This document shows, piece after piece, positions 4,528 to 11,038 of a stretch of DNA of 35,638 bases. This DNA is from a virus: the IMG/VR virus record IMGVR_UViG_3300048029_000435, positions 1-35,638 of that record. The stretch is one strand, 5' to 3'. The notes under the pieces are model-generated. The model searched no databases, was not told the origin of the DNA, and was given only the letters and a program-made list of their open reading frames with translations. A program made the position numbers and the translations under genes. How positions within the stretch are numbered: position 1 is the stretch's first letter; every line of letters starts with the position of its first letter.

Positions 4528-4658
4528 ATCAAAAAAGCAAGAAAAAAAGCAAAAAGTTTTTAACACGTTATCAACGATCCGTGCCCGTGTCCGCGTCTAC
4601 GATATTAGAAGCACAATTCCAAATATTTCGAACGAAAGTTATCAACACGTTATCAACA
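4528..4658. other. DnaA-box-like cluster beside an A-rich block (candidate replication origin)
   Basis: TTATCAACG (4568-4576), TTATCAACA (4639-4647) and TTATCAACA (4650-4658) lie in one orientation; the last two are 11 bases apart, one helical turn. Each TTATCAACA differs from the classical TTATCCACA box at one position. An A-rich block with three runs of five to seven A (4528-4560) adjoins them and could be the unwinding site. The phage lacks a polymerase, so host DnaA-based loading is a reasonable inference. Confidence 0.5.
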
Positions 4659-4660
4659 GC

Positions 4661-4681
4661 TAAGTGTATAACGTACACTAA
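4661..4681. repeat. Palindrome 3, operator-like
   Basis: TAAGTGTA (4661-4668) and TACACTAA (4674-4681) are complementary in 7 of 8 positions around TAACG. It abuts the last DnaA-like box, so occupancy could affect origin use as well as transcription. Confidence 0.45.
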
Positions 4682-4688
4682 GGGTAGG

Positions 4689-5024
4689 GGGTGACCACCC
4701 ACCCACCCCGTGTTCGTGGGACCGTCGGCGGGCGGGTCTTTTCTTTGTGCGCCTGACAACGGGGCAGGGGGAGTCAAAACTCACCCTAATGTCACCTTCG
4801 GGGGTTTTTTCGTCACCCAGATCAAGGGGGAGGGGGGTGACATAGCGTCAAATGGGTGACATACAAGAGGCTACATCACCCAAATACTCACCCAGGAGGA
4901 ATCCAACAGGGCCAAGGGATGTAGGGCGTTTGGGTGAGAAGGTGAGATAATTTTATTAAAAAGATATCTGAGTGCTTTTTGCACTTAGGAAAAACTTTCG
5001 AAAAAAAAGTCACCCTCGTCACCC
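4689..5024. repeat. Array of about twelve TCACCC / GGGTGA motifs
   Basis: GTCACCC or close variants occur at 4780, 4791 (GTCACCT), 4812, 4875, 4887, 5009 and 5018, and the reverse complement at 4689, 4835, 4854, 4932 and 4941 (GGTGAGA). The last two copies are 9 bases apart and end next to the late -7 box. Spacing and orientation vary, unlike the iterons. Possible roles are operator sites for late control or a terminase recognition (cos or pac) region, since packaging genes follow immediately. Confidence 0.6.
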
Positions 5025-5032
5025 TACATTTG
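5025..5032 (+). promoter_or_regulatory. Late promoter -7 box, TACATTTG
   Basis: TACATTTG fits TAnnTTTG at every fixed position. A good -33 TTTG is not visible; TTTCG at 4996-5000 is 24 bases away. The first late ATG is at 5037, so a start about 6 bases after the box would give a leaderless or nearly leaderless message. Two TCACCC motifs directly abut the box, which suggests that a bound protein controls it. Confidence 0.5.
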
Positions 5033-5036
5033 TTTT

Positions 5037-5471
5037 ATGAACTTAAGACGCACATCCAGGAAGAAACCTTGGATAGCAAAAAAGCAAGGGAGGAACCGTA
5101 GGGACCTGGACTCTGGCAGGCTGGTGAGGCCGTTCGAGGGGGTAGCCAGCAACGGTTTCTACAAAACGCCGCAGTGGAGAGCCACCAGGGAGGCCGTGCT
5201 GCACCGTGATGCCATTTGCCAATGGTGCCTGCACTTGGGGCACGTCACTCCAGCCACGGAAGCGGACCACGTAATCCCACTCAACAGGTGCGACAACGGG
5301 TACGATCAGACCAACATAGTGGGCAGCTGTAGAAGTTGTAACGCGAGAAGGGCCTCATATGAGGCCAACGGTGTTAGGTTTGAGTCGTTCGAACATTGTG
5401 TCAAGTACATGCGAAAGAAACTTTACGGAAATGAGGATTCAGGTAAACAGTCTGGGTTGGACCAGGTCTGA
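5037..5471 (+). CDS. HNH endonuclease, 144 aa
   Basis: A small HNH nuclease. Two zinc-knuckle pairs, C61-x2-C64 and C98-x2-C101, frame the catalytic ADHVIPL (D77-H78) and Asn93 (QTNIV). The N terminus is very basic (RRTSRKKPW, KKQGRNRR). HNH proteins beside terminase genes assist cos cleavage in HK97-like phages, which fits its place at the head of the packaging module and next to the TCACCC array. It could instead be a free-standing homing nuclease, but the conserved position makes that less likely. The start is the only ATG near the late promoter. Confidence 0.85.
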   Translation: MNLRRTSRKKPWIAKKQGRNRRDLDSGRLVRPFEGVASNGFYKTPQWRATREAVLHRDAICQWCLHLGHVTPATEADHVIPLNRCDNGYDQTNIVGSCRSCNARRASYEANGVRFESFEHCVKYMRKKLYGNEDSGKQSGLDQV

Positions 5472-5625
5472 GAGGGAAAGCTTTAAGAGTTCACTCTCTG
5501 ATATGGCTCGCGAGTTCAAGTGCAACATTCGTGTTCTAGATGGCGTAGACAATAGCGACAAGATGGTTGTGGAGACGGATGACGAGAGCGTTGTCTTTAT
5601 GCTAACGGACCAGGGGCTTGTATGA
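5431..5625 (+). CDS. Hypothetical late protein, 64 aa
   Basis: I start it at 5431 (MRIQVNSLGWTRSERESFKS), 41 bases inside the end of the HNH gene, because codons further upstream read only as a shadow of that gene. The sequence has an alternating C-terminal half (NIRVLDGVD, KMVVETDDESVVFMLTD), probably a small alpha/beta protein. Its stop overlaps the NinG-like start as ATGA. No family recognised. Confidence 0.65.
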   Translation: MRIQVNSLGWTRSERESFKSSLSDMAREFKCNIRVLDGVDNSDKMVVETDDESVVFMLTDQGLV

Positions 5626-6128
5626 GAAAAAAGAAGGTGAGTAACAGGGCGGATTCTAAATCAAGTAAGCAATTGAATAAAAAGTCAAAAGCGAAGCCAC
5701 GAGCAGAGAAAAAGTACACTCATGCTCAAATGAAGAAGAAAGTGGACGAGTGGTGTAGTAAATTTGTTCGCTGGAGCGCTGCTGACGAAGATGGTTTCGC
5801 CAAGTGTTACACCTGCTGCAAGGAGGATCACGTCTCCAAGTTGCAGGCCGGGCACTTCGCCAGTCGTCGGCACTTGAATACCCGATGGGACCACGAGTGG
5901 AACATAAGGTGTCAGTGTATAAGCTGCAACCTTTACTCCCAGGGCGAACAGTGGGTGTTCGGTCAGGCCCTGGATAAGGAGCGCCCAGGTGTATCTGCCG
6001 AGGTAATGCGACGCTCCAAACAACTAAAAAAGTTCAGCATGCCTGAGCTTCGAAAGATGTATGAGTGGTACAAACAGAAGTGTGAAGAGATAGCGAAAGT
6101 TAAAAAGGTCAGAATAAAAAAAAATTAA
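5622..6128 (+). CDS. ninG: NinG/Rap-like Holliday junction nuclease, 168 aa
   Basis: Resembles lambda NinG (Rap), a structure-specific nuclease that cuts branched recombination intermediates. The N-terminal 35 residues are Lys/Arg-rich. The metal-binding core follows: CYTC (62-65), LQAGHF (74-79) with His78, then RWDHEWNIRCQCISCN (88-103) with three cysteines. The tail is helical and basic. In this phage it sits in the late unit just before terminase, not with replication genes, which suggests a role in resolving branched DNA ahead of packaging. The start overlaps the previous stop as ATGA. Confidence 0.8.
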   Translation: MRKKKVSNRADSKSSKQLNKKSKAKPRAEKKYTHAQMKKKVDEWCSKFVRWSAADEDGFAKCYTCCKEDHVSKLQAGHFASRRHLNTRWDHEWNIRCQCISCNLYSQGEQWVFGQALDKERPGVSAEVMRRSKQLKKFSMPELRKMYEWYKQKCEEIAKVKKVRIKKN

Positions 6129-6131
6129 ATT

Positions 6132-6533
6132 ATGAGTTTACGTAAGGCTCACAAGTCGGTGTACGAGGTGGTTCGTGCCGCTCTCGATAGCGACAGCACG
6201 TTGTCACATATTAAGGCGTCAGTAGGTGTTCGGTTTCAGGGCGAGCAAAACCCGGAAGTTATTATTCAGCAGTCAAGCTTTGACATCAACGATTTGAACA
6301 CGGCTGACTATGGTGCGTTTGAAATCTCTGTATTCTGCTACTCGAACACATACACCGAGGCTTCAAAAATAGCTGATACTGTTTTTGCATACGTCAATCA
6401 AAATCAACTTTACAGTCTGGTAGAGGGCGAGGAAACCACCTTGTATCACCTCAAGAATCTGGACCTTTTTCTCGAATTTTACGATGAAGATGGGTATGAG
6501 GCGAACGTGCTAATCCGTGCAATTGAAGCGTAA
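6132..6533 (+). CDS. Putative tail terminator/completion protein, 133 aa
   Basis: The order of elements (an N-terminal helix KSVYEVVRAAL, a beta pattern with IIQQSSFDIND, EISVFCYSNTYTEASKIADTVFAYVN, then LFLEFYDEDGYEANVLIRAIEA) resembles the small tail-terminator proteins that cap the tail tube in siphoviruses (DUF3168/gpU-like). Length fits. If correct, the gene lies upstream of terminase and not between neck and major tail protein, where the function is expected and where no other candidate was found. Assignment is by pattern only. Confidence 0.45.
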   Translation: MSLRKAHKSVYEVVRAALDSDSTLSHIKASVGVRFQGEQNPEVIIQQSSFDINDLNTADYGAFEISVFCYSNTYTEASKIADTVFAYVNQNQLYSLVEGEETTLYHLKNLDLFLEFYDEDGYEANVLIRAIEA

Positions 6534-6667
6534 TGGCAAAAAAAATATTGTCTCAAGTAAAGGAGGAGCGATTTGTTTCGCGCCCAGGCATCCACGCCAA
6601 AACCAAAACATCCAACCACAAGCGTTCTAAAAAGTACAAGAAGAAGTACCGAGGCCAAGGACGCTAA
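6533..6667 (+). CDS. Small basic late protein, 44 aa
   Basis: A 44-codon frame begins MAKKILSQVKEERFVSRPGI and ends KYKKKYRGQGR. Its ATG overlaps the previous stop as TAATG. From memory, short proteins with the pattern SRPGIHAKTKTS...YRGQGR are widespread in Bacteroidota phages beside packaging genes; their function is unknown. More than a third of residues are Lys or Arg, so nucleic-acid binding is likely. Confidence 0.75.
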   Translation: MAKKILSQVKEERFVSRPGIHAKTKTSNHKRSKKYKKKYRGQGR

Positions 6668-6676
6668 CCCCAAGCT

Positions 6677-7159
6677 ATGGCAAATAAAAATACGTTACTA
6701 CAAAAAATGAGAGAGGCAACCTCGCCTGCGAAGGATGAGGTGGCTAAGGTTTTGCGATCTGACGCTAAAAAAACGTCAGAACTCAAGCCAATCGTTAGTT
6801 TGGACCACGAGGGTGAGCGAATGTTCACCATGGTGTTAGACTACCTTGACGAGACCGGGCTGCTCGAAAGTGTGGACGTGGTGACGATTACGATGCTCGC
6901 TAAGAACCTGTCTATGTTCGTTATGCTGTCACGGGAAATCCAGACGATTGACGACATAGTGCAGGTATATGAGAACGGATCGTCCAATGTTAGTGGTAAA
7001 ATGACCGCATTATCAAAGGTTCAGGGCGAAGTGAGCAAACTTTCTGCCAAGCTAGGTCTTTCGCCTATGGACCGCGCCCGCATGATGGGCGCCGCAGTAA
7101 ACGCCGCCGCTGCCAACAGCAAGCGTGCTGAGGGGGACGAAATCGACGACCTTGTCTAA
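6677..7159 (+). CDS. terS: Terminase small subunit, P27 family-like, 160 aa
   Basis: DNA-recognition subunit of the packaging motor. The middle is helical (ERMFTMVLDYLDETGLLESV, TITMLAKNLSMFVMLSREIQ), and the C-terminal part has the family's LGLSPMDRARMMG signature (residues about 131-143). The C terminus is acidic (EGDEIDDLV). It lies directly before the large subunit and overlaps it. P27-type small subunits accompany HNH nucleases and HK97-type large subunits, as here. It is the first candidate for binding the motif array at 4689-5024. Confidence 0.8.
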   Translation: MANKNTLLQKMREATSPAKDEVAKVLRSDAKKTSELKPIVSLDHEGERMFTMVLDYLDETGLLESVDVVTITMLAKNLSMFVMLSREIQTIDDIVQVYENGSSNVSGKMTALSKVQGEVSKLSAKLGLSPMDRARMMGAAVNAAAANSKRAEGDEIDDLV

Positions 7160-8906
7160 AAACACAAAACGACTCAACAGGATGTGGGACTACGTCGAGG
7201 GAGTGCTCGATGGGTCTGTTGTGGCCGGAAAGTACGTAATTAAAGCGTATGAGCGGTTCACCCGTGACCTGGAGCGCCAAGGCGACGAGGATTTCCCTTG
7301 GGTGTTCGACTTGGAGGTTGCGGCCAAGTATGTGGCGTTCATAGAGACGGTTTGCGTCCACACGCGTGGCGAATGGGCAGGTAAGCCGTTAATCCTTTCC
7401 CCGTGGCAGGTCGCGTTCATAGGGCAGATTTTCGGCTGGGTACACAAGGATGACGTGAAAAAGCGTCGTTTTACCACCGCACACTTCTTTGTTGCGCGTA
7501 AATCTGGTAAATCTCAACTCGCGGCGGCCATCATACTTGCGATGGCTGTCCTGGACGATGACGGTGCCGGTCAGTTTGTTACTGCGGCCACGAAGCGCGA
7601 TCAGGCGAAGGAAGTGTTCGATGAGATACGCCGATGCGTCAAGCGCTCGCCTCCCCTCACGAAGCGGTTCACAGCCAACAGACAGGAGATTCACGGTCCA
7701 AAAGACTGTATAATTAAGCCATTGTCGTCCGATGCCAACACTTTGGACGGTCTGAGTTTGAACATAGGCTGTGTCGATGAGATGCACGCGATGAAGGACG
7801 GTGAGCTGTACAGGGTACTCGCGTCATCGATGGGTTCGCGTAAGTCACCGCTCATGCTCGCCATTTCCACCGCTGGCTTCGTGCTGGACGGCGTGGCTAC
7901 CGAGTTTGTAAACGGTGGTAAAAAGGTGCTGGACGGTACCGTGAGCAACGAAAACCTGCTGTTTCTGTGCTACGAGATAGACAAAGAGGAGGGTGACGAG
8001 TGGGATGACCCCGAAGCTTGGAAGAAAGCAAACCCTGGATTGGACGCTTCCATTTCTATGGAGTACCTGCACAAGCAGTGCAACAACGCCAAACTGTACG
8101 GCGGTCGCACGATCACAGAATTTATGGTCAAGCACTGCAACCTTTTCGTCGGAGCGCAAGATATATGGATAGAGGACGACTTGTGGATGGCTGAGGAGAA
8201 CATCAAGCAGCCGTTTAACGCGGACGAGGAAAAACTGGATGCGTATATCGGGCTGGACCTCGCGGCCACGGATGACATGACTGCGTTTAGCGTGGCTGTT
8301 GGCGACCCCGACCAGGGAGTCCAGATATCCAACTACTACTTCCTTCCAGAACGAGCTGTGCAGCGCCGATTGGAGAAAGACGAGACGCATATCTACGCCC
8401 ACATAGAGGAATATGACAACGTGATTGTGACTCCGGGTAACGTCACTGACTATAACGTGATTAGAAGGATGCTCAGTGGGCACTACGTGATGGACGGCAA
8501 GGTTCAGTACGACCCAGACAACCTTTCGGAGAAGTACAACATCAAGGGCGTGGCGTATGACCGTTGGAACTCGTTAAGTCTAATCCGCGACCTGGACGGT
8601 GACGGCGTCCCGTGCGACCCGTTCGGTCAGGGTTACGCTTCTATGTCGTTCCCATCTAAGTTTTACGAGAAGCTGGCGCTAGAGGGCAAGCTGCACCACG
8701 GCGGCGACGAAGTTCTGCGCTGGATGATGAGCAATGTCCATCTAAAGCTCGACCCCAGCGGCAATATCAAGGTTGATAAATCTAAGTCTGGAGATAAGAT
8801 TGACGGGGTGGTTGCGGCGATCATGGCGATAGGCGAAATGCTCACTTTTGAAGAGGACGAGACGCCACCAGATTTCGAGTTCTTTATGTCTGTCGTAGGA
8901 ACGTAG
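7125..8906 (+). CDS. terL: Terminase large subunit, HK97/Terminase_1 type, 593 aa
   Basis: ATP-driven DNA translocase and nuclease that fills proheads. The ATPase half shows Walker A ARKSGKSQ (residues 124-131) and Walker B NIGCVDEM (213-220). The nuclease half shows an RNase H-like set: GLDLAATDD (376-384), GVAYDRWN and, near the C terminus, KIDGVVAAIMA. The frame opens at a GTG (7125) within the end of terS; an ATG at 7182 (MWDYVEGVLDGS) would give 574 residues and still keep the whole family domain, so the true start is uncertain. HK97-type enzymes usually make cos ends. Confidence 0.93.
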   Translation: MLRGTKSTTLSKNTKRLNRMWDYVEGVLDGSVVAGKYVIKAYERFTRDLERQGDEDFPWVFDLEVAAKYVAFIETVCVHTRGEWAGKPLILSPWQVAFIGQIFGWVHKDDVKKRRFTTAHFFVARKSGKSQLAAAIILAMAVLDDDGAGQFVTAATKRDQAKEVFDEIRRCVKRSPPLTKRFTANRQEIHGPKDCIIKPLSSDANTLDGLSLNIGCVDEMHAMKDGELYRVLASSMGSRKSPLMLAISTAGFVLDGVATEFVNGGKKVLDGTVSNENLLFLCYEIDKEEGDEWDDPEAWKKANPGLDASISMEYLHKQCNNAKLYGGRTITEFMVKHCNLFVGAQDIWIEDDLWMAEENIKQPFNADEEKLDAYIGLDLAATDDMTAFSVAVGDPDQGVQISNYYFLPERAVQRRLEKDETHIYAHIEEYDNVIVTPGNVTDYNVIRRMLSGHYVMDGKVQYDPDNLSEKYNIKGVAYDRWNSLSLIRDLDGDGVPCDPFGQGYASMSFPSKFYEKLALEGKLHHGGDEVLRWMMSNVHLKLDPSGNIKVDKSKSGDKIDGVVAAIMAIGEMLTFEEDETPPDFEFFMSVVGT

Positions 8907-8952
8907 CAAAAAATTCGTTCAGTAGCGCATCGGCTGTATTACTTTCGCGCTG
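8907..8952 (+). promoter_or_regulatory. Short gap with a weak internal promoter candidate
   Basis: One of few gaps in the late unit. TACTTTCG (8940-8947) resembles TAnnTTTG with one mismatch and lies 6 bases before the portal ATG; TTCG at 8914-8917 is 22 bases upstream of it. This could be an internal promoter for structural genes but the match is poor. Confidence 0.2.
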
Positions 8953-10215
8953 ATGCCCAAAGAACGCAATCTATTTCAACGTATTTTCGGCCTGAACAAG
9001 GAAGAGCGATACCAAGCGCCAATCTTCCCGACCCAAGCCCACACAGGCTGGTTGAGCACCATTGTGAGCGACACGAGTCTGGCCTCTGGTCAAGACACGC
9101 TGACCCTTTCTGCTGTATACGCATGTGTAAGTAAAATTGCTGACACCATCGCCTCTATGGGATTGACTGTTGAGCAGGTGGACGCCGATGGCATTCGTCG
9201 CCCTATGCCTGACCATCCGGTCACTCGGCTTCTGGCTGTCGAGCCGAACCCTATGATGGGCGCGTATGAGTTCTGGCAGATGATCGTGAGCGATGCGTTG
9301 TTGTACGGCATCGGCACTGCGCTTATCCTCGACGATGAAATTTACTGGTTGCCTGCCACAGAAGTTCACTCTATGGTAGAACCTGACGGTTCGCGATGGT
9401 ATACCTACACGGGTTCACCAACGAAGATTCCTCAAGACCAGATTCTCGAAATTAAGGCGTTCCGTGGGAAGAACCCAACCAATATCCAAATCCAAAACCT
9501 CAACACCGCCAAGTCGATTCAGAATTTCGGCAGTACGTTCTTTGAAAACGGCGGGATGCTCGGCGGCATATTGACTACTAAAGAGCCGCTAACAATCGAG
9601 CAGATGAGGGAGGCCAGTGAGCGCTGGAAGCAAGAGTTTATGGGCAAGAAAAACGCTCATAAGGTCGCTATCTTGGGGGGTGGCTTTGCTTACCAGCCGC
9701 TCTCTGTGCCTTTGGAGCAACTTCAGTTCCTAGAAGTTAAGAAGTACACGGCTGAAGAAATCGCACGATTCTTCTCTGTGCCGCCTGCCATCATCGGAAT
9801 GGAGGGCAACTCATCTTATGACAACTATGAGCAACAAACACTGCAATTTTCGCAAGGGACAATTCTGCCCTGGGTGCGCCGAATCGAGCTTGAAGTCGAG
9901 CGCAAAGTCCTACGAAACAACGACGAGCTTTCATGCAGGTTCGACGTCGACTCACTACTACGTGCCGACTCCGCCTCGCGTGCCAGCTACTATCATTCCC
10001 TCCTCTCTGATGGAGTTTTATCGATCAATGAGGTGCGAAGTAAAGAGGGGTTGGCGCCTGTTCAAGGAGGTGACAATCACCACATTCAACTTAATCAAAT
10101 ACCGCTTTCTTCTATGGCTGACTACGCCGCTACTGTGGCTTCTCAAGGCAGTCAACAAAGCTCTGACGGAGTGGACAACCAAGCGATGATGAACTTAGAA
10201 CAGGAAGATGAATAA
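8953..10215 (+). CDS. Portal protein, HK97 family, 420 aa
   Basis: Forms the dodecameric ring at one capsid vertex through which DNA enters and leaves. Typical HK97-portal text includes LTLSAVYACVSKIADTIASM (residues about 50-70), HPVTRLLAVEPNPMMGAYEF (about 90-110), EILEIKAFRG, and KYTAEEIARFFSVPPAIIGM (about 263-282). The length is usual for the family. It follows terminase after 46 bases and overlaps the next gene by 8. The C-terminal 30 residues are polar and probably flexible. Confidence 0.92.
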   Translation: MPKERNLFQRIFGLNKEERYQAPIFPTQAHTGWLSTIVSDTSLASGQDTLTLSAVYACVSKIADTIASMGLTVEQVDADGIRRPMPDHPVTRLLAVEPNPMMGAYEFWQMIVSDALLYGIGTALILDDEIYWLPATEVHSMVEPDGSRWYTYTGSPTKIPQDQILEIKAFRGKNPTNIQIQNLNTAKSIQNFGSTFFENGGMLGGILTTKEPLTIEQMREASERWKQEFMGKKNAHKVAILGGGFAYQPLSVPLEQLQFLEVKKYTAEEIARFFSVPPAIIGMEGNSSYDNYEQQTLQFSQGTILPWVRRIELEVERKVLRNNDELSCRFDVDSLLRADSASRASYYHSLLSDGVLSINEVRSKEGLAPVQGGDNHHIQLNQIPLSSMADYAATVASQGSQQSSDGVDNQAMMNLEQEDE

Positions 10216-10417
10216 ACTAGTAATCAAAAAATGCAAGAGCGCGGAGGAGTTTGCAAAGGAATTTGACAACATGACTCCTGGCTCCCAGCGCATTCCGTCT
10301 GGCACATTTGCTGACGTATGGGAAAACGGGGGCGTTGTCCGAGTAGGAAAAGCTTTCTACGAAATTGAAATTAAGGCTCCAAAGGCCAAGAAAGCTACGC
10401 CAAAGAAAAATGGCTAA
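10208..10417 (+). CDS. Hypothetical late protein, 69 aa
   Basis: Starts MNKLVIKKCKSAEEFAKEFD. It has a glycine-rich centre (PSGTFADVWENGGVVRVGKA) that looks like a small beta barrel or hairpin, and a Lys/Ala-rich tail (KAPKAKKATPKKNG). It sits between portal and the capsid-associated genes and overlaps both neighbours by 8 bases. No family recognised; a head-associated role is suggested by position only. Confidence 0.7.
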   Translation: MNKLVIKKCKSAEEFAKEFDNMTPGSQRIPSGTFADVWENGGVVRVGKAFYEIEIKAPKAKKATPKKNG

Positions 10418-11030
10418 GACTTACGGCGGATATCCACAAGCGGCCAAGAACCGCGCCAAAGCTGCCTTGAAGCACAAGGAAGAGAAAGGAACGAGCTGTG
10501 GGACCAGCGTGGGCTGGACTCGTGCTCGGCAGTTGTCTACAGGTCAAAGTTTGACCCTGTCTACAATTAAGCGTACCTTCTCGTTTCTGTCTCGTGCCAA
10601 GACTTACGATCAGGGAAAGTTCACTGACGACAAGGGCAAAGATATCTGCGGGTCCATTATGTACGCTGCCTGGGGTGGCGACAGCATGAAGGGCTGGTGT
10701 GAGCGCACTATAAATAAAGCTGAAAAAGAAAGCAGAGCTGAGGACAAGGGTGTCGGGCCTACGCTTAAGAACAAAGCTGAAGAGCACAATAAGTCCGTGA
10801 GTGATTCTAAAAAGAAAACTACTCAGGCAACTTTGCAGAAGGTGTACAACCGTGGAATTGGTGCATACAAAACCAACCCTGGGTCTGTTCGCCCCAACGT
10901 AAAGTCTCCACAGCAATGGGCATTTGCTCGTGTAAACAGCTATCTTTACGCGCTGAAGAATGAAAAGTTTCGCAGCGGTAAGCACGACACTGACTTGTTC
11001 CCGAAGGGTCATAAATTATCATCAAAATAA
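10410..11030 (+). CDS. Two-domain capsid-module protein (DUF5824-like C terminus), 206 aa
   Basis: I start it at 10410 (MAKTYGGYPQAAKNRAKAAL), overlapping the previous stop by 8 bases. The first domain (about 30-105) carries GTSVGWTRARQL and DICGSIMYAAWGGDSMKGW. The second (about 140-206) carries VYNRGIGAYKTNPGSVRPNV and QQWAFARVNSYLYAL, which resembles DUF5824. Both patterns recur in phage proteins next to prohead protease, in which they are sometimes fused to it. Function unknown; involvement in head assembly is inferred from context. Confidence 0.7.
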   Translation: MAKTYGGYPQAAKNRAKAALKHKEEKGTSCGTSVGWTRARQLSTGQSLTLSTIKRTFSFLSRAKTYDQGKFTDDKGKDICGSIMYAAWGGDSMKGWCERTINKAEKESRAEDKGVGPTLKNKAEEHNKSVSDSKKKTTQATLQKVYNRGIGAYKTNPGSVRPNVKSPQQWAFARVNSYLYALKNEKFRSGKHDTDLFPKGHKLSSK

Positions 11031-11038
11031 AACCAATA

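Larger units (their letters stand above)
3898..5036. other. Divergent control region: origin, promoters and site arrays
   Basis: No credible gene is present on either strand in this 1.14-kb stretch between the divergent units. It contains, in order, the early promoter, two 40-bp repeats, 21-bp-spaced iterons, three palindromes of related sequence, an 11-bp inverted repeat, DnaA-box-like sites beside an A-rich block, about twelve TCACCC motifs and the late promoter. The density of separate repeat families suggests several phage or host proteins bind here. Confidence 0.75.

Noticed and set aside
4571-4777. 68-aa minus-strand frame in the control region
   Set aside because: Covers the DnaA-like sites and G-rich DNA, Pro/Gly-rich by composition, with no leader and no coupling to other genes.
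4681-4840. G-quadruplex candidates in G-rich runs
   Set aside because: The runs are interrupted irregularly and are explained by GGGTGA motifs; no clean four-run pattern with short loops was confirmed by eye.
9818-10189. 123-aa plus-strand frame
   Set aside because: Lies wholly within the portal gene in another frame; the portal frame has clear family motifs.
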